Below, piece after piece: positions 12,129 to 22,782 of a DNA stretch of 64,000 nt. Source of the DNA: Phytoseiulus persimilis (lineage: Eukaryota; Arthropoda; Arachnida; Mesostigmata; Phytoseiidae). Position numbers and translations under genes: made by a program. Every line of letters begins with the position of its first letter. The first letter of the stretch is position 1. The DNA is taken from assembly GCA_037576195.1 (NCBI GenBank), contig CM075102.1, positions 35,894,745-35,958,744 on the forward strand, in the 5' to 3' direction. The notes beneath the pieces were generated by a model. That model had not been told where the DNA came from, did no database searches, and saw only the letters and a program-made list of their open reading frames with translations.

Positions 12129-15100
12129 ATGTCAGACGGAGGACACTGTGCTCATCAGCATCACGATCACGGAGGTGACGATGCTCACGTCGGCCCGGAG
12201 CTTGGAGTTCAGTATACTCTGTATACGAAAATCGATATCGACAACGTACAGTGCCTGAACGAAGCCACCGAAGGCAGCGGCAAAACAGTGTTCAAGCCCT
12301 GGGATGAGAGACTCGATTCCAGCAGAGTAAGTTGTGACAGTGGCAGGAATGGCTCGAATGAAACGAAGTTGATAGTCCTGAGTGTTGGCTGCTAATCGCG
12401 AATGCCGATGCGTCTCTTTGTTGAGCGGATCCTCATAAGTGTTTGAAACTCCTGAGCAACCTTTTCGTCACCCCATTCCGGAACGAGGAAATGGTCCTGT
12501 TCGATCCATGAACAGAGTCTTCATTTGTTGTTGGCGTCTTGATTGTTTCGGGATGGAATCGCTCGAGAATGCGTCCATTCTTGTTGTGCGGTGTGCTCGA
12601 ACGCGAGCTGTCGGAGTTTTGATGCTCCGAAACTCCAATGATTCTCCAAATCTAGAACCTGCATCGCAAACTCGCCTCTCATGATCCGCGTACCTGGATC
12701 CTCGGATACTCTGATCGAACAGATTCTACGAAGTATCGGTTGCGTCAACAGAAATGTTGAAGAGGCTCATCAGCTGTCCTCGCGAACCCTTGTGGCTCGC
12801 GCGAACTCTGCACGGCCGTGCCGCGGTTTGGAAGTCCAAGCTCACTGATGATGTGAAACGCGATGTCGAAGCTTTCTGGAGAGACAAAGTGCATGATTTT
12901 TCGAATCCGAAGGGTGCCAAAAGCTACGTGTTGGCCATGTTTCCCTATCCGTCAGGGAACCTACACTTAGGTCACATACGGGTGTACGCGATCGGTGACG
13001 TCGTGGCGAGGTATCATGGCATGTGTGGGAAAAATGTCATTTTTCCAATCGGATGGGACAGCTTCGGTCTTCCAGCGGAGAACGCTGCCCTGGAAAGGGG
13101 GGAGGATCCCCGAGCGTGGACAGAGAAGAATATCGTGAGCATGAAGAAACAGCTCCAAGACTTCAACTTCTGCTTCAACTGGGAACGCGAGATCTCCACT
13201 TGTGAACCGTCTTACTACAAATGGACGCAGTACTTGTTTGTCAAGCTATTCGAACGAGGTCTCCTGTACCGGAAGGAAGCGGTGGTGAATTGGGATCCTG
13301 TGGACAAAACAACCGTCGCCGACGAACAAGTAGACGCTGAAGGCAGAAGTTGGCGCTCCGGCGCAATGGTGGAAAAGAAACTTCTCAGTCAGTGGTTCAT
13401 TAAAGCCACCGAATATAGCGATGAGTTGTATAAAGGTCTCGATGATCTCGAGGGCTGGGAGGACATAGTCGGCAGACAAAAAGGCTGGATCGGTGAAGTG
13501 GATGAAGGCGTGATCTTCAAATTCAAACTGAGTCCTTCAGCTCCCTTGAACGAAATTGAGGTCTGGACAGAGAGGCCGGAGTTGCTCGTTGGGGCTGCTT
13601 TCATCGCGGTAACAGAAGACCATATTCTCTCTGACAGTCTCAAAACTCGGAAAATTGAAGCCATCAATCCACTGAACGGCCGACGCCTGCCGATTTTCAC
13701 AAACCAGGACGAGTTTTCTGTTCCGAAATCTACACAGAGCTTCTTGGGTATCCCATGCGACTCTGACACAGAGTCCGAGTTCGCCAAGGAACATGGCTTA
13801 GACTTCATACCCGTTCTAAAAGATGGCGTTGTTGTTAATTCCGGCGAGTTCAACGGGTCTCGAGAGCAAGCGCGAGAGAAGATACTGACGTACGCTCAGA
13901 CTCAAGGCTTTGGGGGTTACAAGTCGAGCAAAGTGCTCCGTGATTGGTTGATATCACGCCAGAGGTACTGGGGAACCCCGATCCCGATCATCCACTGCGA
14001 TACCTGTGGTCCAGTTGCTGTTCCTGAGAAAGATCTCCCAGTCGAGCTGCCGGCGCTCTCAAAAGGTCAAAAACTTTCCGAAGCTGCGAAATGGCTCGGC
14101 ACAAATTGCCCCAAGTGTGGTTCTGAGGCCAAGAGGGATGCGGATACAATGGATACATTCGTTGACAGTTCATGGTACTATATGCGATACCTCGATCCGA
14201 CGAATGGCGAGGGAATCGCGGACGCTTCTATCGTCGAAAAGATGATGCCAGTGGACTACTACATCGGAGGGGCAGAACATGCCATCATGCACTTGTACTA
14301 CGCGCGTTTCATGGCCTACTTCATGCACAAGGAACTCGGGCTCGGGAACAAGGACTTCGTAGAACCTTTCAGGAAGATGATTGTGCAGGGAATGGTCTTG
14401 AATGAGACTTTCAGAGTAAAATCCACTGGAAAGTATCTCCCGAAGCATCATGTCGACCTCAGTGATCCAAAACGCCCGACGGAGCTGGCGACTGGAGATA
14501 AAGTTCTGGTGAAATGGGATAAGATGTCCAAATCGAAGCACAACGGCATCGCTCCGCAAGATCTGACTGCCAGGTATGGAATCGACACAACACGCTTATT
14601 CATCCTCGGGGGCTTCGGACCAACAGCTCCGTACAAGTGGCCGAGCCCCATGTTCGACGGTATCCTGGCTTGGCAAGCTAAGCTGTGGAACACCGTTGAC
14701 ATTTTCCGGGAATCGCGGGATTCCTGTCCAGATAATGTCAATGAGGAGCATGAACAGATGATTCGGGATGCTCGGAATGATTACGTCATCAAAGTGAACT
14801 ATTTCATGAACCACGACCATCAATATCACTTGGTGCTCAGGAAGATGCAAATTTTGACAAAGGCCCTTCGACACGGTGTGAAGGGACCGAGCTCTTACTT
14901 CGGACCTCAGTATGAGCGGGCGTTGGGCGATCTACTCATCACCCTTGCTCCTTTCTGTCCCCACTTCGCGTCCGAACTGTGGGAAGCGTTCGTAGACAAA
15001 GTGAAATACGGTGGATTCGAGCTTGAAGGAGTTTTCAAACAGAAATGGCCAATGCTCGACAAGGATTTCGGGCTATTCCTCTCAGTCAAACTAGGGGAAG

Positions 15101-16208
15101 AGCTCATCGTGCGCACACGAGTCCCGCGGGAATCCTTCGACGATCTCACGGCGGAGGATGCCTTGAATATGGTTCGAGATCAAATACCGGATTCTTTGAG
15201 GGAGACGACGCCGAGTTTCATCAAGTTGCCCGCCTTCAATGCGGTTCTCACCTATAAAGCTCCGAAGATTGCGACGGCAAAAAGGAAAAAAACAAGAAAG
15301 TAGCCGCTGCCGCTCCATGACTGAGTGCCTGACGGTCAGTCTTCGACGCTCACAGCTAACTGATGATATTGAGATCCCAATAAAGAATGCAACGAGTCTG
15401 TGTTCATGAATGGTTTCGGTTCTATTTGAACATACTTCACGTTGCAAATCAACTCAGTGCTTGACAACACTATTCACAGGTGGTCGAGTCGGATTGTGAT
15501 GAGGAGTTGCTGTTCTCCATTCCTTTCACTGGAAACGTCAAGCTAAAAGGAATAATCATTGTTGGAGGTGAAGGAGACACCCATCCAGCCTCGCTGAGAA
15601 TGTACAAAAACCGACCAACAATGTCGTTCGACGATGTTTCTCTGGAGCCAGACCAGGAGTTCGAATTGAACAAGGACTCGGATGGAACCTTGGAATACCC
15701 CACCAGGTGTGACATTAGATGAGAGTCAGAGGGACACATTTATTCACAGACTCGACAATCTGACAGCTTCGTGATGATCGATTCTGCTTCTCGTCTAAGC
15801 TTGAATTGTTCTTTCCAGAGTAGTGAAGTTCGCTAGCATTCATCATTTGACATTACATTTCCCCAAGAGCTTCGGAGCTGACAGAACGAAAGTTGTATAC
15901 ATCGGACTGAAAGGGGAATTCACAGAGGCACGTCCACGCAAGGAGTGCTCCTCCTTCCACCATCGTTATTATTATATTGATCCGTCCAGTTATCATTTGA
16001 ATCGGAGCGCCATCTCAAAATGTGATTTCAGCGACCTATAGGGATGCGAATAATCTCAAATACATTGCACACCTTACAGGCGCATCGACAGGAAATCGCA
16101 ATATGCAATTACGAGCTAGCTCCGAACCCGGCAGACCACAAGATCGATCAACAATGCTCAACGAGAAACTATGAGAGTCTCCACAATAATAACAATCTCG
16201 GTTTCTGA
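12129..16208 (+). CDS. PITHD1: PITH domain-containing protein 1
   Basis: Homologue of human PITHD1, a small protein built almost entirely of the PITH (proteasome-interacting thioredoxin C-terminal) domain, linked in the literature to the proteasome and RUNX1 control. Four exons: 12129-12326, 15480-15706, 15819-15927, 16080-16208, giving 220 aa (human 211). The His-rich N terminus (HCAHQHHDHGG) is followed by the PITH fold from about residue 28, with landmark stretches GSGKTVFKPWDER, ELLFSIPFTGNVKLKG, NFGAD-like SFGADRTKV, YIGLKGEFTE and ICNYE. Intron 1 (12327-15479, about 3.15 kb) contains the whole LARS2 gene on the same strand. The last intron needs a GC donor: GAG followed by GCACGT at 15928, acceptor ending at 16079; this gives an ungapped match to the human protein across the junction. 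Confidence 0.93.
12754..15303 (+). CDS. LARS2: Leucyl-tRNA synthetase, mitochondrial (intronless, nested in PITHD1 intron 1)
   Basis: Bacterial-type leucyl-tRNA synthetase that charges mitochondrial tRNA-Leu. A single open frame of 849 aa with no intron (human protein 903 aa). The N terminus (MLKRLISCPREPLWLARTLH) is rich in Arg and Leu with no acidic residue, as in a matrix-targeting presequence. HIGH appears as HLGH at residues 71-74, the ATP-site stretch IGWDSFGLPAENAA follows, two CxxC pairs (CDTC, CPKC) lie in the zinc-binding insert, and KMSKSKHNG is at 590-598. In the CP1 editing domain the usual TTRPDT is TERPEL (272-277) and the GHDQRD loop is replaced by CDSDTE, so editing is probably lost, as known for the human mitochondrial enzyme. 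The gene lies on the same strand as its host intron, with 427 bases upstream for a promoter and its own AATAAA downstream. Confidence 0.97.
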   Translation: MLKRLISCPREPLWLARTLHGRAAVWKSKLTDDVKRDVEAFWRDKVHDFSNPKGAKSYVLAMFPYPSGNLHLGHIRVYAIGDVVARYHGMCGKNVIFPIGWDSFGLPAENAALERGEDPRAWTEKNIVSMKKQLQDFNFCFNWEREISTCEPSYYKWTQYLFVKLFERGLLYRKEAVVNWDPVDKTTVADEQVDAEGRSWRSGAMVEKKLLSQWFIKATEYSDELYKGLDDLEGWEDIVGRQKGWIGEVDEGVIFKFKLSPSAPLNEIEVWTERPELLVGAAFIAVTEDHILSDSLKTRKIEAINPLNGRRLPIFTNQDEFSVPKSTQSFLGIPCDSDTESEFAKEHGLDFIPVLKDGVVVNSGEFNGSREQAREKILTYAQTQGFGGYKSSKVLRDWLISRQRYWGTPIPIIHCDTCGPVAVPEKDLPVELPALSKGQKLSEAAKWLGTNCPKCGSEAKRDADTMDTFVDSSWYYMRYLDPTNGEGIADASIVEKMMPVDYYIGGAEHAIMHLYYARFMAYFMHKELGLGNKDFVEPFRKMIVQGMVLNETFRVKSTGKYLPKHHVDLSDPKRPTELATGDKVLVKWDKMSKSKHNGIAPQDLTARYGIDTTRLFILGGFGPTAPYKWPSPMFDGILAWQAKLWNTVDIFRESRDSCPDNVNEEHEQMIRDARNDYVIKVNYFMNHDHQYHLVLRKMQILTKALRHGVKGPSSYFGPQYERALGDLLITLAPFCPHFASELWEAFVDKVKYGGFELEGVFKQKWPMLDKDFGLFLSVKLGEELIVRTRVPRESFDDLTAEDALNMVRDQIPDSLRETTPSFIKLPAFNAVLTYKAPKIATAKRKKTRK
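15379..15384 (+). terminator. LARS2 polyadenylation signal inside the host intron
   Basis: AATAAA lies 76 bases after the LARS2 stop codon and about 95 bases before the PITHD1 exon 2 acceptor. It supports LARS2 being an independent transcription unit within PITHD1 intron 1; use of it must be avoided or tolerated when PITHD1 is transcribed through. Confidence 0.6.
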
Positions 16209-19200
16209 GCGGATGACTCCAGCAGGCAACGATCATCCGAGCTCTGGACGAACCATATATTTATCAAGTGTTGAATGAATTTATTGTGTCCAACTTTTTC
16301 TCTAATCGCTTTTATTCGTTACCCCATAACTTGTCGGAATGAATCGAGCTCAGTCCCGTCTCTTTGAGCGGCGGGACATGGAGAGCTCCGTAGGGCCTAG
16401 GCAATGTGATCCAATATTACCAAGGATGGAGACCATATCCAACATTGATGACTCCCTCATCCGTTGCGTTTTCAGGACGCCAGGTTGGGCCTACGAGTTT
16501 GAGCGATCTCGCTTGGGGGTACATACTGTGGTCGGCCTTTGAGTCGAAATCAAACACTTCGATACGGATTATGTCTTTTGCAAAACTTTTTTCATCGAGG
16601 TTTTCTCAGGAAGGCGTAGCCGGATGGGTCATCGTTCTGCTACACCATCAGGATTTTCCCTTCCGACCACTCCTGGAATTCAAGTGTGGAATTTAATCTC
16701 CACCACGAGATTCAAGACATCTGTTGCACTACACTTGGTGCAGCGGTTGAGGCGAACATCGGTATCGGTTCGGGCGTTCGACACACTCACCCCTCCATAA
16801 CTTCGAAACTCTTTTCAAGATTCGACAAAGCAATCGAGGAGGGAAACCCCGACGTTACTCAACACTGCGTGCATCGGATACAGCTCCATTCTTTGCTCTT
16901 TTCGGAAGGAAGATCAGTGATCGAATCTGATTGTGGGGGGAGCCCCGGCCGGAGCTCGCGGTGATGGATGTTCTATCTTCGAAGTTTTCTACGTCGATCG
17001 CGGGAGTCCCAAGGAGTCAAGCTTCTAGAAAAACATGTCGATAACTTTGCTATCTCGGCTGAGGGCCCGAGGCCGAAGTTTATCATAGTCAGTGATTTCT
17101 GGAAAGGCAGTGTATTGATGAGCCGCATCTCCCGCTGGCTTTCGAAAGTCAGGTATCAGTCAGGAATGGGGAGATTTCGAAAGTTCCTGTCGGGGACCTG
17201 AAATCGAGACGCGCGCTCGACTCATTCAACTCAACTTTGAGCTCACGAAGTGAGGTTCGAGTTTCATGTTCCCATTGAGTCTAACGATCGATATCGTATG
17301 ATAAGCGCCGAATTCGTAATCTCGGAGCACAATTTACCAAATGAGACATGGGCTAGATAAGAACCTTGCAGAACACCCACAAGTCGAATGCTTCTTTCGC
17401 AATGCGCGAAAAAGTAACACAAGCTCATGACGACCTGGTCGGAACTGAATTCTCGCATCGGATCGTATCATTCGAGGGCAACCGACGACCCGACATCGGT
17501 CCACGGGTTGGAGAACTTCTTATCCGATCCACAGGCACAGTCGTCGGTACCGCTCCAGCGTTGAATTGTCGCAGAACATCGTCATTCATACTCGCTGCTT
17601 CACCAGCGAATGATCTGAAGTTGACCGGATCGGCGGACTCAGAACATTCTGCCATCGGCTCAGACATATGAAAGTTCGACACCTATCGACTCGACCGGGA
17701 CAATCATGTCGAAGTATGTCGTTCCGCTTATTGAGCCGACAGCCACTCAATCTTCGCTGATTTCTCCACACGAAGTGTCCAACAGGACCGGAGCTCCTCC
17801 TCGATTCGGCTCGGATCGGTATCGAACACTGGGCGCGGATCCAAATCCGAACTGGAATCCTCTCGCTAAATCCAAATTCGGCTCCGGGTCGGCCACATTC
17901 CGGGAACGGGGGCTCTGTAGCTCCCCTAGGCCGTAGGAGGCTGCTGGAGACGCATGCGTTCTAAAAGACTCGTACTCGGATGTGGACCCGCACTGATATC
18001 CGAATCTGACACAGAATTGGATTCGGATTCGAAAATTATGGGAAGGTAGGATTTGGATTCGGGTCGTCGGATGCAGATCATGCCTATCACTGTATTTCGC
18101 TCTATCGAGGTCCCGAGGCAGTCCGAGCACCTTGTTATGTGATCCGGTCATAGAGTACAAGGCGCGCATACTGGAGTACCAAATTCTTGCTCTCTTCATC
18201 CGAGAACGATAATGAAAACGATTATCTACCTCGGATTTGTTCTCCGGCCGGAACGATGTTATCGGGCTCGCCCTCCGAAGGAACAATCGATGAACGGATA
18301 GACAAGCGATTCAGTGCTCGATGTGGCGAATCTTGAAACATGCGTGGGACGATGCAAAGCTCCGACTACCATCTTCGTCATTATAAGTAGAGCCTGGAAG
18401 TTTGGGCGATTTCTCTAAATTATTTCATAAATGGGCCAGGATTGATCCTTTTCAATGAGGGGATCGTTTTGAAAAATCACGTGAACTTCAGGGCTCCAAT
18501 CATTAGTACTGAGAGCTCGCACAGCTAGTGATGCATCTCCAGGAGACTTCCGGGCGCAAAGATAGGGACAGTGGTTCCTCGCTTTTGAACGCTGGATACC
18601 TGAATATGGGCAACGTCGACTCCAGCCGATTCGTCCTTTCTTCATCTAATGTTCTTTCCTCCTCTCGTTTCGGGCAAGCCCTTGAAAAGCCGGAAACTGT
18701 ATCGCGCGGGTAGGCCGTGAGGGAAATAATAGAGATGGGGTTTCAGCCGAAAACAGAACACGACAAGGGCAATATTTACAGTCGGATTGCGCTAACAGAG
18801 TCAAGAAGGAGATCTCTCGGAATTCGAAAGCCAGAGTTCAAATGCAAGTGCAGCTCTAACGGTACGTACTTCGTACCTATGAGATTTCGAGCTGTGTCAT
18901 CCTCTACTGAGACAGACCACAAACGTAAGCAAGGGATGTGTAACGGGATAGGTTGATGTGTAACGCATCAAATGATGTCATCTGGAAACATGAATTTTAC
19001 TCACGAATGCTCGCTGGAAACCCTTCCGATTTTCTCGTCACTCCCGCTGTTAACGATACCAGGGATTCGGGTGGCAATCGTACTTTTCCACTCGCACTGC
19101 ACGTAAGCTTGGGTGGATTTAGCTGCGCTGTCAGGAGTCGGAATTCCTCCCCTCTTCCCCTCAACAAGAAGGTGGCATGACAATCTTTTCTCTTGGCTCT

Positions 19201-19593
19201 TCTTTCTTCCCCTAACACATCGCCATCTAACGACTTATGTTGGAGACTCCCAACTTCCACGAACCGACCGTGAGGCAAGAGTCTGACCCGAACGCGCTGA
19301 ATGCCCAGATAACCGTGAAAATTTGCCAGAAAACGAGCTCCATTATTGCTCAGTTTCACGTCCGTCGATTGCTTCGTCACGAAGCTTTTGAGGAACAAAA
19401 AACAAACACACAAACAATCCAACATGGACAGTTATATTTACAAGGAATGTCAGTGATCGAAATGCCGCGAGCTCCATAAAATCTCTATGGAGTTTCATGT
19501 ACTCATCCAGCGTCGAATGAGTTCACCTAGTTCCATGTGAGCGAGTATTATTTACATGTGTACAATCTAGTGTAACAGTTGAGCTTCGCCTCG
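16209..19593. other. Intergenic region, no gene seen
   Basis: This separates the 3' end of PITHD1 from the 3' end of the SLC18B1-like gene, which are convergent. It has only short open frames. Around 17.85-18.06 kb there are repeated motifs of the type TCCGAATCC/GGATTCGGATTCG; similar motifs occur near 47.6 kb, suggesting a simple dispersed element. Confidence 0.5.
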
Positions 19594-22500
19594 TCAAATA
19601 GCAGCATCTTGTGTGCTTTGCAGAACCTTCCGGACGTGATCTCTCGTCACCAAGGGGTACATGGGGATCATCTGGAATATTTGTCAACTATCCGTGGGAA
19701 CTTCTCATTGGAAAAAAATTCATAATTATCTGAGGTCTGTCGGAGGAAGTTCTTTCAACGATTAGAATCGAGGCATACTCACTGCGAAAACAACAACAAG
19801 AAAAACCACCAAGCTGGCGCACCGGTACCCGACAATGTCGAAGAGTACACCCCCGAGAATCGGGCCCATGAAAGCTCCAAAGAAAAAACCGGTCGAGAAC
19901 AAGCAAGCTACCACTGCGTACGTCGATGGTCCAGGGGCAAAGTTCATCCGAGTTCTGAGGGATAAAATCATCCATCTGTCGATACTTCCAGTGTTGAATC
20001 GTTACGTAACATGGTTATGTCCCTCACCGAGTGAACGCATCAATGCGGTACATTATTTCACGAAATTGGTACTTGCATTACGTATTTCAAAGAGTGGACG
20101 TAGCTCAGATTGTATATTGCGCCATTCCCGATTCCCATCAGAACTTGGCCCAAAATAATCAGCCAAGGCGACCTGAGAAGTTCGAAATAGAAAGATCAAT
20201 GCGGAAAATAATCAAGAAATAGAGTTTGGAATGTAATGGAGTGCGATTCCTTGCCAACGCTCCGTTTCTGATCGAGCACGAATATTGCGCGAGACTCACG
20301 GTTCAATGGGGACAAACGGCAAGGGACCCAGGAGAGAAATCCCAGTACAAAAGATAACACCACCGATCAGCACCAGGATTCGGCAATCCTCCTGAAATCG
20401 AACAGTTGTTTTTCAGCACGGAGTTCTGTATGGACTTTCCCAGTGCATCCAGCGGAGCTCGTCCTCGGGATACTTGCCACTCTGTTCGATATGAGTCCAT
20501 TGATGAAACTTGAAGTGCCGTAGACGATACCGTAAGTGAGAAAAATTAACGAGCTCATTGACATTGACGGATTGAACTGCTCGATCCACAATGCCAGTGT
20601 AGAAGTGTTGAACCCTATTATGAGACAGCACACTATCACAGCGATAAGGTCGAATACGACACGATGGTCCTTCAAGAGATCAGTCATCCTCAGTTTGGGC
20701 AGTTTCTTCTCTTCGAGAGCATCGTCGAAAGAATGTATCGAGTCCGGTTCGTCTGGCAACAGAACGAAAGTCAACGATGCGAAGACTAGACTGCAAGTCC
20801 CGAACACTAAGAAAGGGAGACGATAGCCTCCAATCTGAAACAACAATAACTAGGTCAATGCTCGCCTTGTGTTTTCTTTCGCTTCTCTATATTCGGTGAG
20901 CTTAACCTGACGAATCTAATATGCGTTAAGGAAGCTCTTAGCCGAGATGGCCGATTGCTTGGCGGTGAGTGGAATGAAACTAGCCACCAAACGATGTAAC
21001 CGACGATTTGTCCATGACATCGTTTGTGGCTCTAGTGCCGCGATAAACCCTTTCGCCAATACATCAACGACGCCAACAACAACACAAACAAAAGCAAAAC
21101 GCGGATTTCAATCTCAACTGGGAATGAATCTTTTCGTTCCAACTCACGCCATATAGAAGACCTCCCGCAGCCGGCCCGATCATGATTCCGAATCCGAAAA
21201 CTGTCTCTATGAGCGGCTGAAAAGGTGCGAACAGTGTGTCACGGCGATTCTCACTTTTTGGGACCCTGCAGCCTCTCATCGGTTGCATGAGGACACTTAC
21301 CACCATGATTTGCAGCTTATCGGGAAACTGCGCGGAAACGAGTGTATAGTAGCTCGTGAGGCACATTGAGAATCCGATGGCTTCCACGAAGCGGACGCAG
21401 AGAGCGGCAATGAAGAACCCCATCGAAGATTCAATCATTGTGAGAAACGCCATTAGCGTCAAGAACAGGCCGTCGATGGCCAGGCCAAGCAACATGGCTG
21501 TCTTGGGGGTGATCCCGGACGAGAGCTGCGGAATGACCCCGCCGTTAGAATGACGTAGGACTCGGGTCAACGGATTCTCCCACGGCTTGCAGGAAAGTAT
21601 AAATTATTCACCGGGGAGCATTCTTTGATGCAAAATTGCTCCGCGATAGCTCGGTTGATTATCGCATTCGGAATTATTTTCTCATTGACCGGATTCCTGA
21701 AAACCTTAGAGGAATTCTTCTGCCGGTATCTGGGTGATAATGCTTCAGGGGTGGGAACCTCTCGTTACCCAGTTACAGATCTACCTGTTCGTGCGTGATT
21801 TCGCAATCGCGTCCGAATTGATTGCTGCTATAAGAGTGATAAAACTTGCACGAATGCAACGCTGCGAGGTACCTCAAGACTCATGACATACTGTTAAAAC
21901 CTGTAATGCTTTTTTCTGCGTTCCTGGGCGAAATAGCCTCCATTAGAGAATGAGAATTACTGTAGATGAGGCTTGTTCGCGAGCAGGCGGCCGTACAGAT
22001 ATTTCCTATCCAGTACCCTCGAGGATGGAACCACTTCCGATATGGTTTAGAAAGCATCAGATAACGCTCAGAAACCGCAATCAATCCTCTCTGGGAACCA
22101 TGGTCTCCGAAGGCCAATTCTTGTCACGATCGCGAACGAAAAACCGTTGGATCCCCTTGGGAATAAATGATATTCCTCGTTCATGGCTCCGCATAAATCC
22201 GATAGTTTTAATATATCTCTTCGCAGACTGTCAATTTCTGCAACGAGAGTATCGCTGACTTTGCTCAACGCGGAGGCCGCTCCTTCATGTTCGCTGTCCT
22301 CCTCAATGTTTGGCCTTTGGAGTTCAAGGACAGTCCACACCTAAGATGCCACTCTTTCGAGATGCTCAATCTTTCGGTGTGGGACCCTTTCGAATGAGAC
22401 CGGAGCCGGCTGGAGCAAGGCATACCGCTGCTGACTGGAGGACGACGAGGCCTCCGGACTTTTCAAGAGTTTGAGTGTTTCCATCTTCGGAGTGGCGTGA

Positions 22501-22782
22501 TGGCAGCGAAGGCCAAACCGGAGTTGGTAAGAGCGAACTCACCATTTTCCCGATGAATGGACTGCTGACGAATCCCACGAACGCGTACACAGAAAACACG
22601 ATTCCGATCTGAGTGGCATCGTTGCCTTTACTCCTGGCGATGCTGGGGTAGAACGGTGCTAACACTGAATAAGACGCTGTTTGCACCATGCATCCAAGGA
22701 CTGTCAATACAACCGTGCTGATTCGCATGCGGTTCCAGTACGCTTTGCTCTTCTTCTGGAAAGGCTCCGGCAGGACCGACAT
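19594..22782 (-). CDS. SLC18B1: SLC18B1-like major facilitator superfamily transporter
   Basis: Integral membrane transporter of the vesicular amine transporter-related SLC18B1 group; the human protein has been reported as a vesicular polyamine exporter. Eight exons: 22782-22543, 21525-21301, 21216-21148, 20834-20481, 20391-20300, 20172-20077, 19954-19783, 19671-19594, giving 441 aa (human 456). Hallmarks: ASYSVLAPFYP in the first helix, SVYAFVGFVSSPFIGKM after helix 2, FGFGIMIGPAAGGLLYG, and GAFMGPILGGVLFD, the paired G-P-GG repeats of the two six-helix halves. The start is the first ATG of exon 1. Two junctions are less sure: the exon 4 donor (GTGGCA chosen for phase) and the exon 6 donor, where only a GC donor (GCAAGT at 20076) restores phase. 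The exact substrate cannot be told from sequence. Confidence 0.85.

Noticed and set aside
22068-22340. Minus-strand frame in the first intron of the SLC18B1-like gene
   Set aside because: A coiled-coil-like patch is present, but exon 1 and exon 2 join in phase without it and the transporter family has no insert here.
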